The notes under the pieces: generated by a model | What the model was told of the DNA's origin: nothing | The model's database searches: none | Seen by the model: only the letters and a program-made list of their open reading frames with translations | Translations under genes and position numbers: made by a program | Source of the DNA: VRUE01 sp963718775 | GTDB taxonomy: Bacteria > Actinomycetota > Thermoleophilia > Solirubrobacterales > 70-9 | Direction: 5' to 3' | DNA length: 64,000 nt | Assembly: GCA_963718775.1 (NCBI GenBank) | Contig: OY970377.1 | Span: 1,922,001-1,986,000 of the forward strand | Part shown: positions 56,701 to 64,000 of the stretch, piece after piece | Numbering within the stretch: position 1 is the stretch's first letter | Layout: every line of letters begins with the position of its first letter

Positions 56701-56927
56701 AGGCGCTTGCATGGCACACCGGGGCGCACGCGCTCGCCACCTACCGTCACCGCTACGGGATACGCGATGAGGTCAACGCGCTTGGTCCTCAGCCGCGAGG
56801 AGCCGCAGCGCGAGCCGACCGGGACCGGGCACAGCGACGCCTTGACGAAGCTCAGCGCCAGCTAGGACGCGGAGCAGGTCGAAGCGCTCAGCGCCAGGCA
56901 AGTCGCTCACTTGAGGTCGGCCGTTAG
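53706..56927 (+). CDS. MobF (TrwC/TraA) relaxase-helicase
   Basis: This protein of about 1073 residues starts at ATG 53706 or GTG 53691. The relaxase domain (about 1-290) has 'GGDDYYNKPGEAPGEWIG' with the tandem Tyr typical of nicking residues and the metal site 'DPALHVHVVISN' (His-x-His after an upstream His). The helicase part is RecD-like: Walker A 'AAWPGTGKTTALKP' (about 462-475), Walker B 'VILVDEASM', 'VVIGDPKQIGAIG', late motif 'ALTMFGAQGKTVDRAF'. It nicks oriT, unwinds the strand and pilots it to the VirD4/T4SS apparatus coded further right. Confidence 0.92.
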   Translation: MVGVTKIQRGNAGYWLAAVAEGGDDYYNKPGEAPGEWIGELAAELELSGQVDAESYSAILEGTDPTSGEQLVKRPDTRYRLRPDGTEKRVEPVLGYDVRFSAPKSVSILYALGDEATRARVLSVVNEAVREGLAHLEDEACMVQRGKGGARIERGQGFVGMAFRHRMSRSGDPALHVHVVISNLTRAASDGKWLSLASPKGRSPLWPHGKSAGVVFQAALRAGFLREFGLDFEAVTNGYADLRGFGRDVIDALSTRSKEIAGWLEAHGADGASAAQTAAYRTRANKDYGVDEDDRRGEWEATAEPFGVTPASLGERVAEARPREPRPVTDADLDAALTKLEETTSHFDRRALLWALCDQLPEGADRASLTAAVDQVLASERIVCVHESSGPLDFDHYTTPRLAEMEQRFIASALDGVDAGSAQVSRPAVEAVLARHPQLGDDQRELVVRLVTGGERVVPVAAWPGTGKTTALKPAREVWEAAGFNVIGCATAHTASGELRDAGIRDATSIRSLLNRTDALRAQGIMPLPRGTVILVDEASMTSTPDLEALRFLAFECDGKLVVIGDPKQIGAIGPGGLYGHLTRVIDTTTLTTIRRQQLPEDRQLVRLVHEGRGSEAFDLLRTRGRMIVGDDLQTTLDGLLADWYRDYATGVDAVMIARRNRDVDYLNDSARELRREAGALGSAEVIVGERAFAAGDRVLTRINREGVNNRERWDVLSVDAAARTATLRRVGGDERTVTLGPAYLNRRRLDDNGPALDYAYALTMFGAQGKTVDRAFPFLDAGVDLEQGLVALSRGREVANVYAVASSELVDPDLGPGRRELSDSLHDIRAAIEREGNDYTAAEVGIRRSVEAMSPKGLAERRAELIAASRGADPLLPRRNRLDREVRSAEGWVGRLRNEREAIEAMKTPAADELARVTSWEAGAAKRLDRALAEREALPEPSPAVESRPLDPALHLEAVLIDRRIDHLARREIEGARSEPNTIIYQTLGTYPHADPDKALAWHTGAHALATYRHRYGIRDEVNALGPQPRGAAARADRDRAQRRLDEAQRQLGRGAGRSAQRQASRSLEVGR

Positions 56928-57070
56928 TCACAAACTTTCCGGGGCGTTCCGGGTGCCCGGCCGGACTTAGACGCATGAACGCTTCGCCCTTCATACGGCC
57001 TGGGTTGCCCACCCAGACTCCGGCGATGCGTCGCGCGAACGGCTACGGCCCTCGCGTGGATTCCCCCGTC

Positions 57071-57145
57071 GATGCAGGAGCCGAGCCCTCGCCTTGAGTT
57101 TTGCACGCCTCTGGCGTGCGGCTTCGGGGCTCCGGCTCCTGCATC
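57071..57145 (+). promoter_or_regulatory. nested inverted repeats in the leader of the 57176 gene
   Basis: GATGCAGGAGCCGAGCCC (57071-57088) pairs with 57126-57145 (one bulge) and encloses the perfect hairpin GCACGCC-TCT-GGCGTGC (57103-57119). It ends about 20 bp before the AAAAGAGG site. The plan and inner GCACG stem match the ParB-like leader. Confidence 0.5.
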
Positions 57146-57175
57146 GGGCGGGTGCCATCCAGAAAAGAGGTAGCT

Positions 57176-57403
57176 ATGCCTTCCGCGACTCTCGATGCGT
57201 CCCGCAATCTCGCAACCCTCGACTCGACCGATCGCGTTGCGCGACTCGCGCGCCTTGGCACATCGGGACGGCTCGCTCAATACCGGGCGGGCAAGCTCGA
57301 TCGGGCGGAGCTTTCGGTGTGGGCGGCCCGCTACCCAGAGGAGGTTCCGATTGTGAACGGCGAGGTCGAGTGGATCGGCTACAAGCTGGCCGATTTGGAC
57401 TGA
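57176..57403 (+). CDS. small hypothetical protein of the element
   Basis: This 75-residue protein starts at ATG 57176 (AAAAGAGG 5 bp upstream). 'DRVARLARLGTSGRLAQYRA', 'GKLDRAELSVWAARYPEEVP' and 'IVNGEVEWIGYKLADLD' give a helical, then beta, compact chain. It resembles small unknown proteins that follow relaxase genes on actinobacterial elements. It is probably expressed from its own structured leader. Function unknown. Confidence 0.65.
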   Translation: MPSATLDASRNLATLDSTDRVARLARLGTSGRLAQYRAGKLDRAELSVWAARYPEEVPIVNGEVEWIGYKLADLD

Positions 57404-57467
57404 GCACCGGGGAATTGCCCCGGCGTAGGCGAATCTGCTCTAGCGATCAATGGCGCCCGCTCGCGGT

Positions 57468-57833
57468 TCAGTCTTCTGAGGTGCGTCCATATCGGTCATT
57501 GAGGCGCACCACGTCCTCAAGTTGCGGTGTCGAAACCTCGAATACCACCGCGTCCTCAAGGGCTTCAATCGTGTGGATGGTTCCCGGCTCGACCCGCCAG
57601 CTTTCGCCAGCCTCTAGGACTCGTTCTTCAAGGTCGCTTTTTGTCGCGCCGGTCGTCAGTCGCAAGCGGCCCGAGAACAAGTAAGAACTCTCATCCTTTT
57701 CGCGGTGAAATTGCAGCGAAAGGGCTTGGCCTGCCTCAACGACAAGGATCTTGCCCGCGTACTCCTGCGTCTGCGCCCACCAAATCTCATGCCCCCAGGG
57801 CTTATCGACTCGCTTTGGACCCTCACCCGGCAT
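57468..57833 (-). CDS. cupin-domain protein (mannose-6-phosphate isomerase type II-like)
   Basis: This is a 121-residue single cupin. 'KPWGHEIWWAQTQEYAGKIL' is the ManC/type II PMI-like opening. The metal motif 1 reads 'LSLQFHREKDESSYLFSG' (His and Glu ligands) and motif 2 'ESWRVEPGTIHTIEAL' (final His). It may bind a sugar phosphate or act as a small regulator or enzyme. It is cargo on the element, divergent from the 57176 gene, and not an obvious conjugation part. Confidence 0.82.
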   Translation of the reverse strand: MPGEGPKRVDKPWGHEIWWAQTQEYAGKILVVEAGQALSLQFHREKDESSYLFSGRLRLTTGATKSDLEERVLEAGESWRVEPGTIHTIEALEDAVVFEVSTPQLEDVVRLNDRYGRTSED

Positions 57834-57861
57834 CGCGCCATCTTAGGCGTCCCTGCGCTGC

Positions 57862-58389
57862 CTACATTCCGAACTCCGCCGCCGACGAAGTAGGCGCCGG
57901 CGTTGGCGGTGGTGCTTCGGGTGCTGGCACCGGGATCGGTTCGGGAGTCGGTTCGATCATTGGTTCTGGCGCCGATTCGGGCGCGTCCCGCTCGTGACGT
58001 GCAGCACTCGCCTTCGGCTCGCGCTTTCCCTCGAGCGGGCCCGCTGCCCTCCGGTGAACATGCGGACTTTCGACCTGTCGTGGCTCGCGTCGACGCATTC
58101 GCGTCGGCGGCTTCACCACGACGCGCGGCGCTGGATCCGCAACCTCGCGGATCGGCGCCTTGCTCGACCCCGATCCTCCCCCGCTGACCATCCATGCCGC
58201 CAGGACCACGATGGCGACGGCACCAAGCGCGAGCGCGCGGCGCCTGGGCGGGCGGAGGCTTGGCCTTGCCACCCGGTTCCTTTGCCGTTGCTCAGGTTGA
58301 CTCGCTTCGCGGCGTGCTTTCTGGCCGAGCGCCACGGTATCCGCGCCCCAGGATCGCTCATCGCTCATTGGGCGTCCCTTCTTCGACAA
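57862..58389 (-). CDS. single-TM, proline-rich protein of the transfer operon
   Basis: This protein of about 175 residues starts at ATG 58389 or ATG 58368; either start overlaps the end of the VirD4-like gene. A basic cytoplasmic N-terminus (about 1-50) is followed by one TM 'ALALGAVAIVVLAAWMVS' and an extracytoplasmic tail that becomes Pro/Ala/Glu-rich ('PEPMIEPTPEPIPVPAPEAP'), suited to span the wall. It is the last gene of the type IV secretion operon and could be a channel or TonB/VirB10-like spanning piece. The family is not recognised. Confidence 0.65.
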   Translation of the reverse strand: MSKKGRPMSDERSWGADTVALGQKARREASQPEQRQRNRVARPSLRPPRRRALALGAVAIVVLAAWMVSGGGSGSSKAPIREVADPAPRVVVKPPTRMRRREPRQVESPHVHRRAAGPLEGKREPKASAARHERDAPESAPEPMIEPTPEPIPVPAPEAPPPTPAPTSSAAEFGM

Positions 58390-59818
58390 GTCTTCTCAGG
58401 TCGGGCTCCCGAAACCACGGACGCAGCGACAGCCGGGCCGGCGGAAGATGCCCGTAGACCAAAAGCGCGCTTCCGGGGCGGGCGCCACGGACGACGTTCG
58501 CCGGGGCGAGGTCGCGATAGGTGCTGCCCTCCGTTGCCGAAGTGCTGCCTTTCTCCCCGGCGGTCTTGCTGTGCTGGCGAAACTCACCGTCGCCGACGAC
58601 TTGGCTGATGTAGCGCAGGGTGTCGGGGTCCCCGATGCCGCTGGCGAAGACCTTGGCCCGGTGGTTGTTGATGATCGTCTGCGCGCGCTTGCCGTAGCGC
58701 GCCTCGACTTGCGCGAGGTCCTGAAAGACCGTGACGAGCTGAATGCCTTGCCCCGCGCCAGTCGAAGCGATTACGTCGAGGTCGGGGACCGGCGCCGTGT
58801 TTGCCGCCTCATCCAGCACGATCAACAGCGGAGGATCGAGCGGCTTCCCGGTCTGCGCTGAACTCTCGTAGACGACCGCAACCAGCTCGGAGATCATCGC
58901 CGCGAACAGCGTCCGCAAACGCTCTTGCTCATGGGCCGGGGCGACGAGGTACAGCGTGTTCGAGCGGCCGTCCAAAAGCTCAGCGGGCGTGTACTCAGCC
59001 CGCAAGCTGGCATCGAGAACGCGCGGATCGGCGAAGGCGCCCACGATGGTCTCCGCCGTCGTGTAGATCGAGCTGCGCTGGCGTTCCTCCCGGTTCCAGT
59101 TCGCGTTCCAAGCGCTTTGGGCGTCGGCCGATCCGGCCTCGGCCAGTCGAGCCGTCACCTCCTGCTCAGCGTCGGAGCCGTCGTTGAGCCAGCGGATTAC
59201 GTCTGCCATCTGCCCGCCACTGACAGCGGCGGCAAACAGCATCGGGCTCAACAACTTCTCGGCCGCGCTGTACCAAAACTCTGAATCCTCCAAGCCGCCT
59301 GAGCCGCCCGAGCGGGCCGCACTGGCGAGCCAGTGCGCGACCCGCATCGCCCCCCGCCAGCTCCCGCAGCCTGAGAGCGGCGTGGCCTTCACCGACTCGA
59401 TGCCGGTCACGCCGCTCGGATCGAAGACCATCGCCTTGCCGACTTCGCGGCGCTGCTTGATCGTCGTCAGCAACAGGTCGCTCTTGACCGATGTGCAGAC
59501 GACCGGCCCATCCCATTCGAGCGTCGCGGGAATCGTGAACCCCGTGGTCTTGAGGCTGATCGTGCTTGGACCAACGACGACGACGCTTGCCCGATCCTCG
59601 GCGGCCACCAGGCGCCGCCCCTGGCGACCGAGGACCAGCCGCCCGCGCGGCGGTGAGGACACATGCAGCTCGCGCAGGTCGCGCTTGCTTGCCCAACGGG
59701 CGCCTTGCACCTTCCGTTGCCTGGCGCCTCCGCCATCGCGGATATGCCGATCGAGGAGGTGGACGCCAAGAACGACCACGCCGAGTCCCACAGCCACGAC
59801 GAGCGCCGCCCCGTTCAC
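58358..59818 (-). CDS. VirD4/TraG-type coupling protein
   Basis: This protein of about 486 residues starts at GTG 59818, overlapping the VirB4-like stop (GTGA). One or two TMs at about 1-25 precede the ATPase. The P-loop region reads 'VVVGPSTISLKTTGFTIPAT', where the usual GPTxSGKTTG has lost the Gly before Lys. Walker B 'LLIVLDEAANTAPVPDLD' and 'GIQLVTVFQDLAQVEARYG' (sensor region) are normal. The C-terminus is disordered-like. It links the relaxase-DNA complex to the T4SS channel. The altered P-loop raises doubt about full activity. Confidence 0.85.
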   Translation of the reverse strand: MNGAALVVAVGLGVVVLGVHLLDRHIRDGGGARQRKVQGARWASKRDLRELHVSSPPRGRLVLGRQGRRLVAAEDRASVVVVGPSTISLKTTGFTIPATLEWDGPVVCTSVKSDLLLTTIKQRREVGKAMVFDPSGVTGIESVKATPLSGCGSWRGAMRVAHWLASAARSGGSGGLEDSEFWYSAAEKLLSPMLFAAAVSGGQMADVIRWLNDGSDAEQEVTARLAEAGSADAQSAWNANWNREERQRSSIYTTAETIVGAFADPRVLDASLRAEYTPAELLDGRSNTLYLVAPAHEQERLRTLFAAMISELVAVVYESSAQTGKPLDPPLLIVLDEAANTAPVPDLDVIASTGAGQGIQLVTVFQDLAQVEARYGKRAQTIINNHRAKVFASGIGDPDTLRYISQVVGDGEFRQHSKTAGEKGSTSATEGSTYRDLAPANVVRGARPGSALLVYGHLPPARLSLRPWFREPDLRRLVEEGTPNER

Positions 59819-61104
59819 GCGGCGGCGCCAGTCAGCTCGCGATGGCGAACCATTCGAGCGTCGGTGTCCACAAACCCTTGCTCGAATGAGGACAGCCGGT
59901 GCTGGACGAGGAAAGACCGGCGGCCCACCATCCACAGCGCCTCGCCACGCCTCAGCGTGGGCACCAATTCCGCCTCAGTCGCCGACAGCCCGACGAGGCT
60001 TCGCAACGCCTCGATCTGATCGGGCGGCTGCGCGAGGATCACCTTGGTATCGGCGTCGGCAATCAGCCCCTCGGCAATGCGCGACTCGCGCGAGCCAGCA
60101 GCGCCTGCCGCCCCCAGGTCGGAGAGGCGATGCAGCGCGATCACGTTGCTAACGCCGTGAGCGCGAGAGAGCTTGAAGCTGCGTTGCAGCCATTCGGCAA
60201 CGCCCAGGTCGGCGGTTATCCGCCACGCCTCGTCAACCGCGACGATGACCTTCGCGCCGCCCCGCTCGCCGGCCTCAGCGGCGCGCTTGCGCTCAATGAC
60301 GACGCCTTGCAGCCACGCCGCCGCGCAGGTCATGAGGATGCCCAGCGCGGAGGAGTCCTGCACGGCGCTCAGGTCGAGGACGACCAGCGGCGCGTCGAGG
60401 TCGAGCCCCGGCGAGGTGCGCCCGTCGAACATGCCGCGCAGGTCGCCTTGGCAAAGCCGTTGGAGCGCAAGCGCGACCTGGCGCGTGGCGTCGGCGAAGT
60501 CACCCGGCGCCATCACCAGCTCAGCGGTCATTTGCTCGCAGGGATGCAGGAGCGCATCGACCACTTGGGGCAAGGTCGGCTCGTCGGGCTCCGCCTCGCT
60601 GACCACCTTCAGCGCAACGCGCAGTCCGGCATCCTCCTCCGGCGCCAGCTCGCGGCGAAGCGCTGCCGCTGCCACCGAGCGCAAGAGGCTCAGCTGAGCC
60701 TCGCTCCCCATGTGGGAGCTGATTGCGTTGAGCCTCACCGACCCACCCGGCGCCAGCGCGATCACTGAGCCGCCGAGCGCCCTTGCAAGAGGGGTGAACT
60801 CGCCCTTTGGATCGAGTACCCACGCCTCCCGGCCGAAGACGTGTTGGCGGGCGATGTAGGTCTTCAGCAGCGCCGACTTGCCCCGCCCGAGCTGGCCGAC
60901 GACCAGCATGTTCGGGCCGGAGAGGATGCCCGCCTCGTAGGCCACCCAGGGGTCAAAGAGGAAAGCGCCGCCGCAGGCGTCGCGGCCGATGTAGGCGCCG
61001 GGGGCGCCTAGCCCGCCCTCCGCCAGAAACGGATATGCGGATTGAAAATGCGCCGTGGTCGCTGTGTGGCCGGTGCGCTCGCCCCGGCGTCCGCGCCGCC
61101 TCAC
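59815..61104 (-). CDS. VirB4/TraC-like conjugation ATPase
   Basis: This is a 429-residue soluble or peripheral ATPase. Walker A 'NMLVVGQLGRGKSALLKTYI' (about 65-84), 'VLDPKGEFTPLARALGG', Walker B 'VIVAVDEAWRI', and 'SRAHGVSNVIALHRLSDLGA' with a late Arg finger. It corresponds to the ATPase half of VirB4; the N-terminal half seems to be coded separately by the SCO6880-like gene just upstream (4-bp overlap). It powers T4SS assembly and DNA transport. Confidence 0.87.
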   Translation of the reverse strand: MRRRGRRGERTGHTATTAHFQSAYPFLAEGGLGAPGAYIGRDACGGAFLFDPWVAYEAGILSGPNMLVVGQLGRGKSALLKTYIARQHVFGREAWVLDPKGEFTPLARALGGSVIALAPGGSVRLNAISSHMGSEAQLSLLRSVAAAALRRELAPEEDAGLRVALKVVSEAEPDEPTLPQVVDALLHPCEQMTAELVMAPGDFADATRQVALALQRLCQGDLRGMFDGRTSPGLDLDAPLVVLDLSAVQDSSALGILMTCAAAWLQGVVIERKRAAEAGERGGAKVIVAVDEAWRITADLGVAEWLQRSFKLSRAHGVSNVIALHRLSDLGAAGAAGSRESRIAEGLIADADTKVILAQPPDQIEALRSLVGLSATEAELVPTLRRGEALWMVGRRSFLVQHRLSSFEQGFVDTDARMVRHRELTGAAA

Positions 61105-62600
61105 CGCAGCCCTCGCCCGAGCGGCAGCGTGAAGGTGAAGCCGGCGTCCTGCTCGCCGTAGAGTCGTTGCAGCTCCAAGCGCGCGAGCGCCGCCGCGTGT
61201 TCAACTTCCGTGGCGATTCGCTCCAACTCCGCCGCCGAGTTCGCCGAGACCGTGACGTACCCCGCGAAGCGCATTTCCGCGTGACCGTCTGCCAGCTCCT
61301 CCTCTCGCCGTGCAGCGGCTTGCTGGCGACGCCGGATGCGCGCGGTCTGCATGAAGCCCTGGCGCTCTCGCTGCAATTCGTCGGCTACCTCGGCGGTTCG
61401 GGCGGCCTCGGCTTTGCGAATCGCGATTGAGTGCGCGACCGGCTCGATGCAGACTGCGACCGTGCGAAGCGCGGTCGTCTGCATCAACAGCGGCGTCAGG
61501 AAGGCCGCGCCAACGTCGGTGCGGGGCCAGCTCGCGATCCAAAACGTCGCGTGAAGCGCGGAGTCGGTTCGATAGGCGCCCCAGCTCGCTTCATCGGCGA
61601 GCGGTCCCATCAACGCTGGATCGACGCCCGCGCGGTCGGGCTCGCCCAGGCTCGCCCTCCCTCGCGACTGCCTTCCGAACGGGTCGAAGGCATCGCGAAT
61701 CGCCTCCGCGTAGCGGCGCGGTCGCAGCAGGCCGAAGACGGTTATCTCGGCGATCGACAGCCGCTCGGCAAGGTTCTCCGCCTCGCGGAGAACCAGCTCG
61801 CACGCCGCGTTCTCACCGCCGCCCATGCGGCGCAGCTCGCGGGCGCCCCGGCGCTCGTCAATCTGAAGCGCCAGCAAAATCTCATGCTCTTGAGTTGCCG
61901 GAGCGGCCGACTCGACTAGCTCGATGTAGGAGGCGACCAGGCCGGAGTCCAGCGACACCGCGCGGTCTCGCTCGGCTTGCAGATAGCTCGCCAGCTCGTC
62001 GCCCTGAGCGGGCAAGGTGCGCTCGATCCATTGGAGCCGGCACACCGGGCTCCCGTCCCTCGCGAGGCTCGCGAGGACCGATCCCCAGGAGTCCAGCTTG
62101 CGCTCTTGCTCGGCACCGTCGAGGAGGCCGAATGCCCCGGCCCGCACCGCGAGCGCGACGGTGTAGGTCCCAGCCGAGCGGTCGTGAATTACGCCGACCT
62201 GATCGTTGCCGTAGGGGACTTCGAGCATCCGAAGGCCCGCCAGCTCGTCGGGCAAAGAGGCTTCGCCGATGCTCGCCCCTTCTGAGCTGGCGTGAAAGCC
62301 CGCGCCGGGACTACCGGAGCGGTAGCCACGCCTTTGCTCGCGCGAGCGAAGCGCCCACCGAATGCCGAGTGGCGCCCACGCCTCAAGCGTGCGCCCCTCG
62401 AAGGGCAATAGCACCGCACCGGCCGCGCCGCCGAACAGCAGCAACGCAACCACCAGTCCGAGCCAGCTTTGCAGCGCATACAGCGCCCCGAGCCCGAGCG
62501 CGGCGGCACCCGCGAGGATCACGACCTGGCCTAGCCGCAACGGCCCGACTACGCCCGGTTGAGCCAGCGGGCCGAAGCGGTAACGCCGAGCGCCGCTCAC
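61101..62600 (-). CDS. SCO6880-like membrane protein (PrgI-VirB4 N-terminal equivalent)
   Basis: This 499-residue protein begins with two TMs at about 25-68 (PrgI/VirB3-like), then a long soluble part matching the layout of the Streptomyces SCO6880 family ('GTYTVALAVRAGAFGLLDGA', 'QWIERTLPAQGDELASYLQA', 'LRPRRYAEAIRDAFDP') and ends in a helix before the separate ATPase gene. In this family the VirB3 and VirB4 N-terminal functions are combined. It overlaps both neighbours by 4 bp, so the genes are translationally coupled. Confidence 0.83.
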   Translation of the reverse strand: MSGARRYRFGPLAQPGVVGPLRLGQVVILAGAAALGLGALYALQSWLGLVVALLLFGGAAGAVLLPFEGRTLEAWAPLGIRWALRSREQRRGYRSGSPGAGFHASSEGASIGEASLPDELAGLRMLEVPYGNDQVGVIHDRSAGTYTVALAVRAGAFGLLDGAEQERKLDSWGSVLASLARDGSPVCRLQWIERTLPAQGDELASYLQAERDRAVSLDSGLVASYIELVESAAPATQEHEILLALQIDERRGARELRRMGGGENAACELVLREAENLAERLSIAEITVFGLLRPRRYAEAIRDAFDPFGRQSRGRASLGEPDRAGVDPALMGPLADEASWGAYRTDSALHATFWIASWPRTDVGAAFLTPLLMQTTALRTVAVCIEPVAHSIAIRKAEAARTAEVADELQRERQGFMQTARIRRRQQAAARREEELADGHAEMRFAGYVTVSANSAAELERIATEVEHAAALARLELQRLYGEQDAGFTFTLPLGRGLR

Positions 62601-64000
62601 GGCTTCCCCTTGGTCGCGTCGCTCTTACTCGCGGCACTCACGTCGCCCGAAGGACGCGGAGGCTTTGCGCCCGAGCCGGGCGCTTTGCCTCCCGCCGCCT
62701 CCGTTGGCTCAGGGGTTGAGCTCGCCGAAGGCGAGGACCCCTGTTTGCCGCCGGAGGCGCTTTGCTCAGCCCGTGGGCGCGGCGCGCTCTCATCGCCGCT
62801 ACTGGCCGTAGCGCTTGAGCTTTCGGTACCTGACCCGCCGCCTCCCGCGCTGGCGCTCTCTTGTGCGGTGCCCGTTCCGGCCAACCGCTCGCCGCCAGCC
62901 TTGCTCGCCTTCGCCCCCGCTACGCCCACGGCCGCCGGGAGCGCGGCGCCGCCGCCGCTCGCCCCGGCTGCCTCGCCGCCAGCGCTTCCCCCTCCGCCGC
63001 CGCCCGAGCCTCCGGGTCGGCCTTTGGAGGCGCCGCCCCCGCTACTTCCGCCGCTGCCCTTGCCGGTTGAGCTGCCACCCGCGCCGCCGGCCCAATTGGC
63101 ATGAGCGGAGCGCCGCATCATCTGGACCGAGGACGCGGTGTGGACAGCCTGAACCGAGGCGCCGCCCGCGCCCTGCCGGTTGTAGGCCGAGCTGACCGCG
63201 CCCTCAGCGAACGGCACCAGCTTGAACAAGACGAACGGCGCGAAGCAGGCAAGCAGCAGCAATGCGCCCGCCGCTAGGACCTGCTCGACCTTGCCCCCCG
63301 TATGGGCCAAGAGGCTCGCGGCGAGCGCGATGATTGCGACGATGACGAACTTCGAGAAGACGACGACGATCAGCAGCTCACCCGTCCGGCGCAGGGCCGA
63401 CGTCCACCGAGGCCAGATCGAGGCGGCGATCGCCATCGGCATGAACAGCGCCACGACGTAGATCGCCGCGTCGCGCATCAGCAACTCGATCCACACCAAG
63501 AAGGCCGCGAAGGCGGCGACGATCGCGGCGATGAAGCCGACGAACAGCGGCACCTCCACCGCCCCGGCTGCGCCGCCCGCGACCGTCCCGGCAGCTCCGC
63601 CGCCGGTTGCCGCGCCGCTAGCCGCGCCAGCTCCGCCGCCGGTAGCCGCGAGCGCTTCTACCGCGCCCTTGAAAAAGGTGTGCGTGTCGTTCGCGGTCGA
63701 ACGCGCGATGGCTTCGCAGAAGCCATCGGTCGTCACGATCAGCAGTTGCACGACGACGAAGGCAGCGCTCGTCGCGATTGCCGCCAACGGCACGTTGATG
63801 AAGAAGACGCGCCCGAGCATCCCCCCGTCACCGCGGCCCAGGCTCTCTAGCACCGCGAAGACCAACATCAACAGCGCCAGCACCGTTGCGATTGACGCCA
63901 TGCCTTGGTACTGGCGGAGGAACCCTTTGCTGAGCAGGTCCGGCGAAGTGGTCTTCTCGGTCAGCTCGACCACTTCGCCGAGCAGCCACACCGCGCCATC
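62597..64000 (-). CDS. VirB6/TrbL-like polytopic membrane protein (5' end outside window)
   Basis: The frame is open to base 64000, so the GTG at 63991 is probably internal. About six TM helices lie within about 35-285 ('VLALLMLVFAVLESLG', 'AAIYVVALFMPMAIAASIWP', 'LLIVVVFSKFVIVAIIALAA', 'LLLLACFAPFVLFKLV'), as in VirB6/TrbL channel proteins. The remaining 180 residues are Gly/Ser/Ala-rich low complexity, probably in the cytoplasm or wall. It forms the inner-membrane part of the mating channel and heads the visible part of the operon. Confidence 0.82.
   Translation of the reverse strand, partial: DGAVWLLGEVVELTEKTTSPDLLSKGFLRQYQGMASIATVLALLMLVFAVLESLGRGDGGMLGRVFFINVPLAAIATSAAFVVVQLLIVTTDGFCEAIARSTANDTHTFFKGAVEALAATGGGAGAASGAATGGGAAGTVAGGAAGAVEVPLFVGFIAAIVAAFAAFLVWIELLMRDAAIYVVALFMPMAIAASIWPRWTSALRRTGELLIVVVFSKFVIVAIIALAASLLAHTGGKVEQVLAAGALLLLACFAPFVLFKLVPFAEGAVSSAYNRQGAGGASVQAVHTASSVQMMRRSAHANWAGGAGGSSTGKGSGGSSGGGASKGRPGGSGGGGGGSAGGEAAGASGGGAALPAAVGVAGAKASKAGGERLAGTGTAQESASAGGGGSGTESSSATASSGDESAPRPRAEQSASGGKQGSSPSASSTPEPTEAAGGKAPGSGAKPPRPSGDVSAASKSDATKGKP

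Overview
The window reads as high-GC actinobacterial DNA, most like Thermoleophilia (Solirubrobacter, Conexibacter and Patulibacter relatives). Supporting this are the dense, strongly G/C-biased coding, the frequent GTG and TTG starts, an Rv2578c-type radical SAM protein behind an actinobacterial LexA box, and secreted proteins built from NHL repeats and fibronectin-like modules of the 'VNPNG..T.Y.FEYGPT..YG' type. The lineage is inferred from protein style; there is no rRNA in the window.  Chromosomal part, about 1-33.3 kb: secreted NHL/FnIII-like proteins and a PucR-type regulator (1-5.6 kb); decayed toxin-antitoxin remnants (5.6-6.15 kb); three TetR regulators, the last overlapping a long-form dCTP deaminase gene (6.15-9.55 kb); a MerR regulator with a DHA2 exporter; ytoQ; an NTF2-like protein; the SOS-type radical SAM gene; a tightly overlapping operon of an MFS exporter, an oligopeptide ABC transporter (binding protein, two permeases, two ATPases) and an LigC-like DNA ligase (13.7-21.6 kb); an HD-GYP protein; a zinc alcohol dehydrogenase; a GAF-GGDEF protein; and housekeeping genes including a glutathione transferase, pterin dehydratase and the ribosome-rescue factor ArfB. 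Four hairpin elements with a shared CTCA-N6-GGATA core lie at gene ends between 13.5 and 23.5 kb.  Mobile part, about 33.3-64 kb and running off the right edge: the boundary carries two direct 27-bp copies of a tRNA 3' end enclosing a vapBC-type pair, followed by a tyrosine integrase. Next comes cargo of secreted proteins, notably a 1567-residue serine protease fused to FnIII-like modules and two predicted seven-bladed propellers. After that lie a cluster of small winged-helix and XRE regulators, a ParB-like protein, SSB, small unknown genes, a MobF/TrwC relaxase-helicase behind a candidate oriT, and a minus-strand type IV secretion operon (VirB6/TrbL-like, SCO6880-like, VirB4-like, VirD4-like and a proline-rich membrane protein). 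This is the layout of an integrative and conjugative element. The att geometry predicts that the intact tRNA gene lies beyond the right end. Several genes of the element (ParB-like, ssb, relaxase and two unknowns) have long leaders built of inverted repeats nested around smaller hairpins.  Frameshifts occur in four loci (about 5.8-6.0, 32.0, 33.4 and 35.7 kb). They may be true decay or assembly indels.
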